Below, piece after piece: positions 52,971 through 61,401 of a DNA stretch of 64,000 nucleotides. Within the stretch, counting starts at the first letter, position 1. Each line of letters opens with the position of its first letter. Below the pieces are notes generated by a model. It ran no database searches, had not been told where the DNA came from, and was given only the letters and a program-made list of their open reading frames with translations. The position numbers and the translations under genes were made by a program. The stretch is from an uncultured Brachyspira sp. (GTDB lineage Bacteria; Spirochaetota; Brachyspiria; Brachyspirales; Brachyspiraceae), in NCBI RefSeq assembly GCF_910588665.1, contig NZ_CAJUPR010000011.1, forward strand, positions 1 to 64,000, given 5' to 3'.

Positions 52971-53954
52971 ATGAATAAAAACGGCGTAAAAGAAAATATA
53001 ATATCAATACTGGAATTAAATAAAGGATCGTTCATATCAGGAGAAAAATTAGCATATAATCTAAATGTAAGCAGGTCTGCCGTATGGAAAGCTGTAAAAT
53101 CATTAAAAAATGAAGGCTATAAAATTAATTCAATACAAAATAAAGGTTATTCATTATCAGAAGATACAGATATTTTATCATCAAAAATCATAAAAGATAA
53201 TATGCCAAAATACAAAAGTAAATTTAATTTTTTTATATATAAAACGCTGGAATCAACAAATATTACAGCAAGAGAAATGGCAATTAACGGAGCAGAAAGC
53301 AATACGGTAATTATTGCAGAAGAGCAGACAAAAGGATACGGAAGAGGCGGTAAATCTTTTTTCTCTCCTTACGGTACAGGCATATATATGAGTATAATAC
53401 TAAGCTTGAAAAAAGAGAGAGAAATATTTGAAAGCTCATTTATTACCACAGCGGCGGCTATGGCAGTATCAAAATCTATAGAAGAGACAACCAATAAAAA
53501 TGCTCAGATAAAATGGATTAATGATATATTTATCGGTAAAAAAAAAGTATGCGGCATATTAACTGAAGGAGCATTCAGCTTTGAAGACGGCAAATTAGAT
53601 TATGCTGTAATAGGCATAGGAATAAATGTTAATTTTCCTAAAAAAGGATTTCCTGAAGAGCTCAGCAATACAGCGGATTCTATAAATAATAACAAAGGCA
53701 AAAACGCTGCAAGAAATATATTAATAGCAAGAATACTTGAAAATTTATATGAATATTATTTTAATGATGTAAATTTTTATGAAGAATATAAAAAACATTC
53801 TTTATTAATAGGAAAAAAAGTATCGGTTAATATATACGGCAAAGAACATACAGTAAAAGTATTGGATATAGATAAAACTTTTGCTCTTATAATAGAATTT
53901 CAAAACGGTAAAACAGACAGACTTATATCAGGAACTGTAAATTATAATAAATAA
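52971..53954 (+). CDS. birA: Bifunctional biotin-protein ligase/biotin operon repressor BirA
   Basis: This 327-aa protein has an N-terminal winged helix (GEKLAYNLNVSRSAVWKAVK, residues 18-37) and a biotin-ligase domain with the GYGRGGKSFFSPYGTGIY loop and KWINDIF. It makes biotinyl-AMP, biotinylates carboxylases and, when ligand-bound, represses the operon. The start cannot be moved downstream without losing the helix-turn-helix, and upstream there is no ribosome site. It is the first gene of birA-bioB-bioD-bioA and thus controls itself through the operator over its promoter. Confidence 0.94.
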   Translation: MNKNGVKENIISILELNKGSFISGEKLAYNLNVSRSAVWKAVKSLKNEGYKINSIQNKGYSLSEDTDILSSKIIKDNMPKYKSKFNFFIYKTLESTNITAREMAINGAESNTVIIAEEQTKGYGRGGKSFFSPYGTGIYMSIILSLKKEREIFESSFITTAAAMAVSKSIEETTNKNAQIKWINDIFIGKKKVCGILTEGAFSFEDGKLDYAVIGIGINVNFPKKGFPEELSNTADSINNNKGKNAARNILIARILENLYEYYFNDVNFYEEYKKHSLLIGKKVSVNIYGKEHTVKVLDIDKTFALIIEFQNGKTDRLISGTVNYNK

Positions 53955-53968
53955 GGAGTTTATAAAAA

Positions 53969-54970
53969 ATGAATGGTATTAAAACTATTTTAAAAAAAGA
54001 AATATCTTTGGAAGAATTAAAACAAAAAATTATAAAAGGATATAATATAACAAAAGAAGAGGCTTTAAAATTAACTCAATCCCCTTTAGAGGAGTTATGC
54101 GAGGCAGCAGATTCTATAAGAAAGCATTTCTGTTCAAATATATTTGATATGTGCTCCATAATAAATGCAAAAAGCGGAAAATGTTCTGAAAACTGCAAAT
54201 TCTGTGCTCAGTCTTCTCATTATGAAACTAACTGTGAAGAGTACGGCATTTTAGACCAAGAAAAAATATTGGAGCAGGGAAAAAATGATTTCAAAAAGGG
54301 AGTTTTAAGATATTCCATAGTAACATCTGGAAAAGCGCTTTACAAAGAAGAAATAGATAAAGTTTATAATGCATTGGAAACTCTTAATAGAGAGACTGAT
54401 GGATATATATGCGCATCTTTAGGACTTCTTGATGAAGATGGATTTAAAAAAATGAAAAAAGCGGGGCTTAAAAGGGTTCATAATAATTTAGAAGCCTCAA
54501 GAAATTTCTTTCCTCAGGTATGCAGTACTCATACTTATGATGATAAAATAAATGCTATAAAAGCAGCTCAAAAAGCTGGAATGACAGTATGCAGCGGCGG
54601 AATAATGGGAATGGGAGAAAGCTGGGAAGACAGAATAGATATGGCTATGGAATTAAGAGAGCTTGGAATAATGTCCATACCTGTAAATATGCTTAATCCT
54701 ATATCAAACACCCCTTTTGAAAATATTAAGCCTATTACTGAAGATGATATGCGCAGAATAACTGCAATATACAGATTTATTAATCCTAAAGCATTTATAA
54801 GACTTGCAGGAGGAAGAGGACTTTTAAAAGATAAAGGAAAATCATGCTTTTTATCGGGGGCAAATGCCGCTATAACTGGAGATATGCTTACCACTGCGGG
54901 CATTTCAATAGAAACCGATAAAAAAATGATTGAAGATATAGGGTATAAAATACAATTAACGGAAGATTGA
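53969..54970 (+). CDS. bioB: Biotin synthase BioB
   Basis: This 333-aa radical-SAM enzyme inserts sulfur into dethiobiotin. The [4Fe-4S] cysteines are Cys72, Cys76 and Cys79 (CSENCKFCAQS). The conserved NLEAS and VCSGGIMGMGE motifs follow. AAGGAG before ATG 53969; 14 bases after birA. Confidence 0.96.
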   Translation: MNGIKTILKKEISLEELKQKIIKGYNITKEEALKLTQSPLEELCEAADSIRKHFCSNIFDMCSIINAKSGKCSENCKFCAQSSHYETNCEEYGILDQEKILEQGKNDFKKGVLRYSIVTSGKALYKEEIDKVYNALETLNRETDGYICASLGLLDEDGFKKMKKAGLKRVHNNLEASRNFFPQVCSTHTYDDKINAIKAAQKAGMTVCSGGIMGMGESWEDRIDMAMELRELGIMSIPVNMLNPISNTPFENIKPITEDDMRRITAIYRFINPKAFIRLAGGRGLLKDKGKSCFLSGANAAITGDMLTTAGISIETDKKMIEDIGYKIQLTED

Positions 54971-55001
54971 CAGCATTATAACAAATTAGGAAAAAAATTA
55001 T

Positions 55002-55679
55002 ATGGCTAAAGCGATTTTTATAACTGCAACTGGTACGAATGCAGGAAAAACATATGTATCGGCATTGATTGCAAAAAATATGAAAGATGAAGGATTCGAT
55101 ATAGGATACTATAAGGCGACTTTAAGCGGAAGTATTGATATAAAAGACAGCGACGCTTGGTATGTTAAAAGAAAAGCCAATCTGAAAGATGATTATAATG
55201 AAATGGTATCTTATACTTATAAGCATGCATATTCTCCGCATTTGTCGGCTCAGATAGAAGGAAATCCTCCTAACATGAAAATAATAAAAAATGCTTATAA
55301 AGATATATCAAAAAATCATAAATATATGATAGTTGAAGGAAGCGGCGGAATAATATGCCCCATAAGATATGATAATAATAAAAAAATATTTTTAGAGGAT
55401 ATTATAAAAGAACTTAATATTTCTTCATTAATAGTAGCGGATGCGGGACTCGGAGCAATTAATTCTACAATACTTACTATAGAATATATGAGGAAAAAGA
55501 AATTAAAAATTAGAGGAGTTATATTAAACAGATTTAAAATAGGAGATGTAATGCATGAAGATAATAAAAAAATGATAGAGGAAATAACGGGAGTCAATAT
55601 TGTAGGTCTTGTTATATCAAATACTTCAAAAAAAGAAAATAAATTAAAAATAGAAAAATTACCGTCTCTTTTTAAATAA
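55002..55679 (+). CDS. bioD: Dethiobiotin synthetase BioD
   Basis: This 225-aa ATP-dependent enzyme closes the ureido ring of dethiobiotin from DAPA and CO2. The P-loop is TATGTNAGKTYVSALIA and the VEGSGGIICPI motif is conserved. It lies 31 bases after bioB and 21 before bioA. Confidence 0.95.
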   Translation: MAKAIFITATGTNAGKTYVSALIAKNMKDEGFDIGYYKATLSGSIDIKDSDAWYVKRKANLKDDYNEMVSYTYKHAYSPHLSAQIEGNPPNMKIIKNAYKDISKNHKYMIVEGSGGIICPIRYDNNKKIFLEDIIKELNISSLIVADAGLGAINSTILTIEYMRKKKLKIRGVILNRFKIGDVMHEDNKKMIEEITGVNIVGLVISNTSKKENKLKIEKLPSLFK

Positions 55680-55700
55680 AAATAATTTTAAGGCTAAGTT

Positions 55701-57041
55701 ATGACATTAGAGCAAAAAGATTTAAAATATATTTGGCATCCATGTTCTCAGATGAAAGATTATGAAGAGTTTCCTCCTATAATAATAGAAAGAGGAAAAG
55801 GAATATATCTTTATGATAAAAACGGAAAAGAATATATGGATATTATAAGTTCTTGGTGGTGCAATCTGCTTGGTCACTGCAATGAAAAAATAAATGCTTA
55901 TATAAAAAAACAGCTTGATAAACTTGAGCATGTAATATTTGCAAACTTCTCGCATGAAGGAGCCATAGAATTATGCGAAGAACTTATAAAAATACTTCCT
56001 AAAGGATTAACAAAATTTAATTTTTCGGATAATGGCTCATCATCTGTAGAAGCTGCATTAAAGATGGCTTTTCAATATCAGCATCAGATAGGAAATACTA
56101 AAAAGAAAAAGTTTATGTGTCTTACAGGAGGATATCATGGGGAAACTATAGGGGCATTATCGGTAGGAAGCTTGGATTTATACGCTAAAATATATAAGCC
56201 TATGCTTATGGAAACTATACATATAGAAGCTCCAGACTGCTACAGATGCCGATACAATCAAAACAGAGAAAATTGCAGATGCGAATGCTTTTCAGATGCC
56301 GAGAAAAAATTTGAAAAGTATGGAGAAGAGACATGTGCAGTAATAGCCGAGCCTTTACTGCAGGCTTCAGCAGGTATGAAAATATATCCTCCGCTTTATT
56401 TAAAAAAATTAAGAGATATGTGTGACAATCATAATGTTTTATTTATAGCCGATGAAATAGCAGTAAACTTCGGGCGTACAGGCAAAATGTTTGCATGCGA
56501 TCATGCAGGTATAAGCCCCGATATAATGTGCGTTTCAAAGGGACTTACAGGAGGATACATGCCTATGTCTATAACTATAACAACGGATAAAATATATAAT
56601 GCCTTTTACGGCGACTATAACGAGGCTAAGGCTTTTATGCATAGCCATACCTACAGCGGGAATCCTTTGGGCTGCTGTGCTGCTATAGCAGTTCAGAAAA
56701 TTTTAAGAGAAGATGATATTATAAATAAAGCGAAAGCAAGAGCAGAATATCTAAATGATAAGTTAAAAGAAAAATTACTTAATCATAAAAATACAGGGGA
56801 GATTAGAAATATAGGACTTATAAATGCAATAGAATTAGTAATTGATAAAAATACAAAGGAAGGATTTGATTCAAAACTTAGAATGGGATATCAAATATAT
56901 AAGAATGCACTTAAAAGAGGATTATTATTAAGACCTTTAGGAAATGTTATTTATTTTAATCCTCCTTTGATAATTAATGAAGAGGAAATAGATAAAGCCG
57001 TAGATTTATGCGCTTCATCAATAAACGATATTCTTTCATAA
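55701..57041 (+). CDS. bioA: Adenosylmethionine-8-amino-7-oxononanoate aminotransferase BioA
   Basis: This 446-aa PLP enzyme makes DAPA from KAPA. Typical blocks: IWHPCSQMKDYE at the start, SSWWCNLLGH, NGSSSVEAALKMA, FIADEIAVNFGRTG and the PLP lysine in CVSKGLTGGYMP. A small Cys-rich insert (CYRCRYN, CRCEC) is present as in other anaerobes. It is the last gene of the operon. No bioF, bioC, bioH or bioW is present here, so KAPA must come from genes elsewhere or from outside. Confidence 0.95.
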   Translation: MTLEQKDLKYIWHPCSQMKDYEEFPPIIIERGKGIYLYDKNGKEYMDIISSWWCNLLGHCNEKINAYIKKQLDKLEHVIFANFSHEGAIELCEELIKILPKGLTKFNFSDNGSSSVEAALKMAFQYQHQIGNTKKKKFMCLTGGYHGETIGALSVGSLDLYAKIYKPMLMETIHIEAPDCYRCRYNQNRENCRCECFSDAEKKFEKYGEETCAVIAEPLLQASAGMKIYPPLYLKKLRDMCDNHNVLFIADEIAVNFGRTGKMFACDHAGISPDIMCVSKGLTGGYMPMSITITTDKIYNAFYGDYNEAKAFMHSHTYSGNPLGCCAAIAVQKILREDDIINKAKARAEYLNDKLKEKLLNHKNTGEIRNIGLINAIELVIDKNTKEGFDSKLRMGYQIYKNALKRGLLLRPLGNVIYFNPPLIINEEEIDKAVDLCASSINDILS

Positions 57042-57094
57042 AAATATAATATTACAGTCTTAATTCTAAATAAATATTTAAAAAAGGAAAAACT

Positions 57095-58687
57095 ATGCCT
57101 AAGAAATTATTCTTAATTTTTATAATAATATCAATTTTTTCATGTTCAAAAAAAGAAATAAATAATAATATAATAATTAATACAGCTCCAGAGCCTTTAA
57201 CTATAGACCCTACTTTAAATACTGATAATCTTACAATGATATATATTCTTCATGCCTTTGAAGGACTTACAAAAAAAGATAAAAACAATAAAATAATAGG
57301 AGCCGCTGCTGAAAGCTGGGATATTAACGAAGAAGGAGACATATATACTTTTTATCTGAGAACAAATGCAAAATGGAGCGATTTGAAAAATGTTACGGCT
57401 GAAGATTTTGTTTATACTTGGAGAAGAGCCGTTGACCCTAAAACCGCAAATAAATACAGCTATTACTTTGAAGTGATAAAGAATGCAAAAGAAGTTATAG
57501 AAGGAAAAAAACCTATAGAGGAGCTCGGTATTAAGGCATTAGACAATTATACTTTTGAAGTGCAGTTAAACAGTCCGACAGCATACTTTTTAGAGCTTGC
57601 AGCATATCCTCCTTTTTATCCTGTACGCAAAGATATAATAAATAAATACGGCGATGATTGGACATTAAAGAGCGAAACATATATCGGAAACGGAGCTTTT
57701 AAAATGACTGAAAGAAACTTTGATAAAAGCATAATATTAGAAAGAAATACCAATTACTGGGATAATAAAAATATAAAGCCTGATAAATTAACTTTTCTTT
57801 TGATGGAAGAGCCTAATACTTCGCTTGCAGGCATTCTTGAAGGATCCATTCATTTTGCAAAGCCTTTTCCGAGAAATAATATTGAAAGCCTAAAGAAAAA
57901 AGGCATAGTTCATATTGTGCCTGTTGCAGCATCGTACTACTACAGATTTAATTTAAATAATAAAGAAGAACTTAAAGACAACAGAATAAGGCGTGCATTG
58001 TCCTTAGCTGTTGACAGAGATTATATAGTAAAATCTATAACAAAATGCCAAGAGCGTCCTGCAGGAAGTTTAGTTCCTTTCGGCATTAATGATGTGTCGG
58101 GGGATTTCAGAGAGAACGGCGGCGATAGTATAAATATCAGCGATTATAATAAAAATATTGAAGAGGCTAGAAAATTATTAGCGGAAGCGGGATATGAAAA
58201 CGGAAAAAATTTTCCCGTACTTGATTTGCTTATAGCTGCAAGAGAGTTTGATATAAATATAGCGGACGCTGTGCAGAACATGTTTAAAGAAATGCTCAAT
58301 ATTGATGTAAGAATAATAAAGCATGAATGGGCTTCTTATCTTCAGAACATGTATAATAAAGATTTTGATTTGGCTGTTTATTTATGGTATGCAGATTATA
58401 ATGATCCTATCAACTTTTTAAACATATTTAAAAGCGATGCTCCGAACAATTACGGTTCTTATTCAAACAATGCATTTGACGAATGCATAGATAAAGCTTC
58501 ATCAAATAAAAATAATGAAATAAGAATGAATGCGCTTCATTTGGCTGAGGATATTTTTATGAATGATAATGCCGTTATACCAATATATTATTATTCTGAA
58601 GCATTACTGACATCTCCTAAATTAAAATGCGTGGAATACGATTCTCAGGGATTATACAGATTTTTTAATGCCTATTTGGAAAACTAA
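57095..58687 (+). CDS. Oligopeptide ABC transporter substrate-binding lipoprotein (OppA-like, second copy)
   Basis: This 530-aa paralogue of the protein encoded at 45-46.6 kb has lipobox IFSCSKK and the same blocks (TIDPTLNTDNL; NVTAEDFVYTWRRA; FNAYLEN at the end). It follows bioA by 53 bases and might be read from the biotin operon, but no functional link is evident. No permease genes adjoin. Confidence 0.92.
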   Translation: MPKKLFLIFIIISIFSCSKKEINNNIIINTAPEPLTIDPTLNTDNLTMIYILHAFEGLTKKDKNNKIIGAAAESWDINEEGDIYTFYLRTNAKWSDLKNVTAEDFVYTWRRAVDPKTANKYSYYFEVIKNAKEVIEGKKPIEELGIKALDNYTFEVQLNSPTAYFLELAAYPPFYPVRKDIINKYGDDWTLKSETYIGNGAFKMTERNFDKSIILERNTNYWDNKNIKPDKLTFLLMEEPNTSLAGILEGSIHFAKPFPRNNIESLKKKGIVHIVPVAASYYYRFNLNNKEELKDNRIRRALSLAVDRDYIVKSITKCQERPAGSLVPFGINDVSGDFRENGGDSINISDYNKNIEEARKLLAEAGYENGKNFPVLDLLIAAREFDINIADAVQNMFKEMLNIDVRIIKHEWASYLQNMYNKDFDLAVYLWYADYNDPINFLNIFKSDAPNNYGSYSNNAFDECIDKASSNKNNEIRMNALHLAEDIFMNDNAVIPIYYYSEALLTSPKLKCVEYDSQGLYRFFNAYLEN

Positions 58688-58801
58688 TTAAATTATTGTT
58701 ATATCATCTAAAGTATTTCTATGATTTTTATAATACCTTATAATTTTTGAATTTAATTAACCGATACGTTTTTTTAATTAAATTAATTATAGGAAATATT
58801 T

Positions 58802-60175
58802 ATGAATATAAATTTCAATATATTAAAGCCTTTTGAAAAATGGGCTGATACGGAAAAGCGTTTAAAAATAGCTTACGGAGGCAGAGGAGGAGGAAAAAGC
58901 GAAAGCATAGCAAGAATACTTACAGCTAAAAGTTTTAAAATTAACGGAGTAATATTATGTTCAAGAGAGATTCAGAAATCCATATCATACTCAACTTATC
59001 CTCTTATTATAAGCATTATAAAAGAGCTTAATTTACAGAACTTTTTTATAGTAAAAAGAAATGAGATTATTAATAAAATAACAAACTGCAGGTTTATATT
59101 TTTAGGTATAAGAGAATGCTCGGTTAAGGAGATTAAATCAATTTATAATATTCAGATATGCTTTATAGAGGAAGCAGAAAATCTTACTCAAAACAGCTAT
59201 GAAATATTAGAGCCTTCAATAAGAGCGGATAAAAGCGAAATTTGGATAGCATTTAATCCGAGATATGAAACAGACTTTATTTATAAAACTGTTAATAAAT
59301 TTAATTTAAAAAATAAGCTCTATACCGACAAAAATAATAAAAAATATTATTATAAAGAATATGAAGACAGCACAATACTTATAACTTTTATTAATTATGA
59401 CGGAAATTATTATTTCAGCGATATATTAAATAAATCAAGACTTTCAACTTTAAAGCTTATGCCTAAAATGTATGAGCATATTTGGCTTGGAAAAATAAAA
59501 AACAAACAGGGCAAGTTATTTATATATTCAAAATTAAAGTTCTATGATGACAGTTCAAATGAAAATATATATAAAATAAATTCATTCGAACATAAAGCTG
59601 TAGTTGATCCTGCATTCGGTGAATACAGCTGTTTTACTTCGGCAATAATATATACTCAGATAGGAGAAGATATTTATTTGATAGATTCGGGACTTATGCG
59701 AAACGACATCAACTCAACTACTGATGAAAGCATAATAAATTTTCTTATAAGCAGAAAAATAAAAAAGGTATTATGCGAAAGTAATTTTGCTCAAAAAGAA
59801 TTAGTGAAAAGATTAGAAAAACATTTTGAAGTAAATCCTTTTTATGTTCATAAAAACAAAATTGAGCGTATAATAAATGCAAGCTATATTATATATGATA
59901 AAGTTTATTTCCCGAAAAGCTGGCAGAAAATCCCCGAAGATTCAGACACAGATAAATGGCTTAAAACAAATAAAGGAAGGGGTTATATAGCAATCCGTCA
60001 GCTGCTTAATTTCGACGATTCTATTTCTTCATACAATGCCAAAGGCGATATATTTAAATATTCAGATTTTCCTGATGCTTTATCCAGCTTAATATTTTTC
60101 GGCATTGATGATATTACAGAAGAAGAGTATAAAGAAAATAACAGTATAATTAAAGCTATTTTTGGAGAAGCATAA
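58802..60175 (+). CDS. Phage-type terminase large subunit (PBSX/Terminase_3-like), orphan
   Basis: This 457-aa DNA-packaging motor has Walker A GGRGGGKS (26-33), Walker B ICFIEEAENLT with Glu123/124, the FNPRYE coupling motif (151-156) and an RNase H-like nuclease with Asp269 (VVDPAFGEY), Glu326 and Asp422/Asp425 (SDFPDAL). All expected catalytic positions are present, so it looks functional. No small terminase, portal, capsid or tail gene is in the flanking sequence: oppA is upstream, and a tRNA and a decayed metallopeptidase gene downstream. AGGAAAT before the ATG. It could be a prophage relic kept by chance or the motor of a gene transfer agent. Confidence 0.88.
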   Translation: MNINFNILKPFEKWADTEKRLKIAYGGRGGGKSESIARILTAKSFKINGVILCSREIQKSISYSTYPLIISIIKELNLQNFFIVKRNEIINKITNCRFIFLGIRECSVKEIKSIYNIQICFIEEAENLTQNSYEILEPSIRADKSEIWIAFNPRYETDFIYKTVNKFNLKNKLYTDKNNKKYYYKEYEDSTILITFINYDGNYYFSDILNKSRLSTLKLMPKMYEHIWLGKIKNKQGKLFIYSKLKFYDDSSNENIYKINSFEHKAVVDPAFGEYSCFTSAIIYTQIGEDIYLIDSGLMRNDINSTTDESIINFLISRKIKKVLCESNFAQKELVKRLEKHFEVNPFYVHKNKIERIINASYIIYDKVYFPKSWQKIPEDSDTDKWLKTNKGRGYIAIRQLLNFDDSISSYNAKGDIFKYSDFPDALSSLIFFGIDDITEEEYKENNSIIKAIFGEA

Positions 60176-60312
60176 TATTAAAAGTATTTTTATAGCGTCT
60201 TAATACTGATTTCAGATATATTCATTAATAACTGAAATTATTATGAATGCCATAGGAAGAGTAATACAAGAAAACAGAAGATTTCAATATAATAATATTA
60301 TAAACAGAAAAT

Positions 60313-60386
60313 TGGAGATAATGGGGCTCGAACCCACGACCCTCACAATGCCATTGTGATGCTCTCCCAAACTGAGCTATATCCCC
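60313..60386 (-). tRNA. tRNA-Ala (anticodon GGC)
   Basis: Cloverleaf on the minus strand: acceptor GGGGATA/TATCTCC with the G3-U70 pair that marks tRNA-Ala, discriminator A, D-arm GCTC/GAGC, anticodon loop ATGGCAT in a TCACA/TGTGA stem and T-arm GTGGG/CCCAT. CCA is not encoded. Confidence 0.95.
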
Positions 60387-60402
60387 TTAATTAATTTTAT
60401 AT

Positions 60403-60431
60403 ATTCTAAATTATTTTTAATTAAAAGTCAA
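60403..60431 (-). promoter_or_regulatory. Promoter of tRNA-Ala
   Basis: Minus strand -35 TTGACT (60426-60431), 17-base spacer, -10 TAGAAT (60403-60408), 16 bases before the tRNA. Confidence 0.7.
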
Positions 60432-60574
60432 TCGGCATTTTTCAGTTTATATCTTCTGACAGTTTCTGTAAAAAGGAGTATATTTTCAAACTATTGCAGT
60501 TCTCCTTTAAATAAGATGTAAATAATTTTTTGAAAAAAGCAACATATATCATTTTATAAATTCTTATATTTTAT

Positions 60575-60742
60575 ATGAGTGATAAAGATGTAATTATAGG
60601 AACTAAAGAAAAAACGCAGGTAGAAAAAGTTTTTTCTAATTATAATATAAATTCGTATGAAGAAAAAATTAAATATCTTGAAGAAGCTATGTATAATCCT
60701 AAAGTTTTTTCATCTGGGGATATTTCCAATTCTGTAAAATAA
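60575..60742 (+). CDS. Small uncharacterised protein (55 aa) upstream of the ImmA-like remnant
   Basis: The ORF reads MSDKDVIIGTKEK, then a helical segment (YEEKIKYLEEAMYNP) and ends SGDISNSVK. No strong ribosome site. I recognise no family. It lies just before the broken metallopeptidase gene on the same strand and may be its partner or a piece of it. Confidence 0.4.
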   Translation: MSDKDVIIGTKEKTQVEKVFSNYNINSYEEKIKYLEEAMYNPKVFSSGDISNSVK

Positions 60743-60819
60743 TATACTAGATGTTTTTATTATAGATAAGTGGAGAATATATAATTTATATAAAAAAGCG
60801 GGGTTAATAAAAAATAATA

Positions 60820-61365
60820 ATGAATGACTTTATTATAAATAATGATTTAAAAAAGTATATTGCAAAAGAATTACATATAAATGATGAATATGTAGAAAAA
60901 TGTTATTTACACAGACATTATTAGAGTTGTAATAAAAGAAAACTATCTGGCACATTATGTAAGAGTATTAGAAAATCTAATTAAGAAAGGAAACAGGTAA
61001 CGATTTATTTTGTATATTATATGATCCATATACGGATAAAAATTTAAATATTGGTGTAGGATTATATTATGAAGATATTTTTTACACAATTTGCTACCCC
61101 AAAAACCTTAATGAGATTCAAATAAGAGATTGTTTAGCCCATGAATTAGGACATTTATTTATTTCAACAATTTTAACCTGAAATGAACAATAAACCATTG
61201 GAAGAAATAAATACGGAACCTATTTCTTCATTATTTGGTATTATATGTATGTTAGACGATTCAAATTTTTATGATGAAAGATGTAAAAAATTTATAAGGA
61301 GAGATCCTAAAAAAGTTATTGATGATTTTATATTTATAACAAAACGAAATAAAAATAGCAGATAA
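60820..61365 (+). pseudogene. ImmA/IrrE-like zinc metallopeptidase remnant, frameshifted
   Basis: Four consecutive fragments in shifting frames read as one protein: MNDFIINNDLKKYIAK to HRHY (stop 60924), then IIRVVIKENYLAHYVRVL to about 60990, then TGNDLFCILYDPYTDKN through the zinc motif CLAHELGHLFIS (HExxH, about 61139-61156) to a stop near 61180, then MNNKPLEEINTEPISSLFG (61183-61365). The order HExxH followed by an E-x-x-x-x-x-F helix is that of ImmA/IrrE peptidases, which cleave phage and ICE repressors. At least three frame breaks mean it is dead unless the sequence has errors. Confidence 0.7.
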
Positions 61366-61401
61366 TTTATTCATTATAAAAAACAAAAATAATTTTATTA
61401 A

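Noticed and set aside
60313..60386. tRNA-Ala 3' end as an attachment site with a second copy
   Set aside because: I could not find a repeat of the tRNA 3' sequence elsewhere in the window, so integration here stays a guess.
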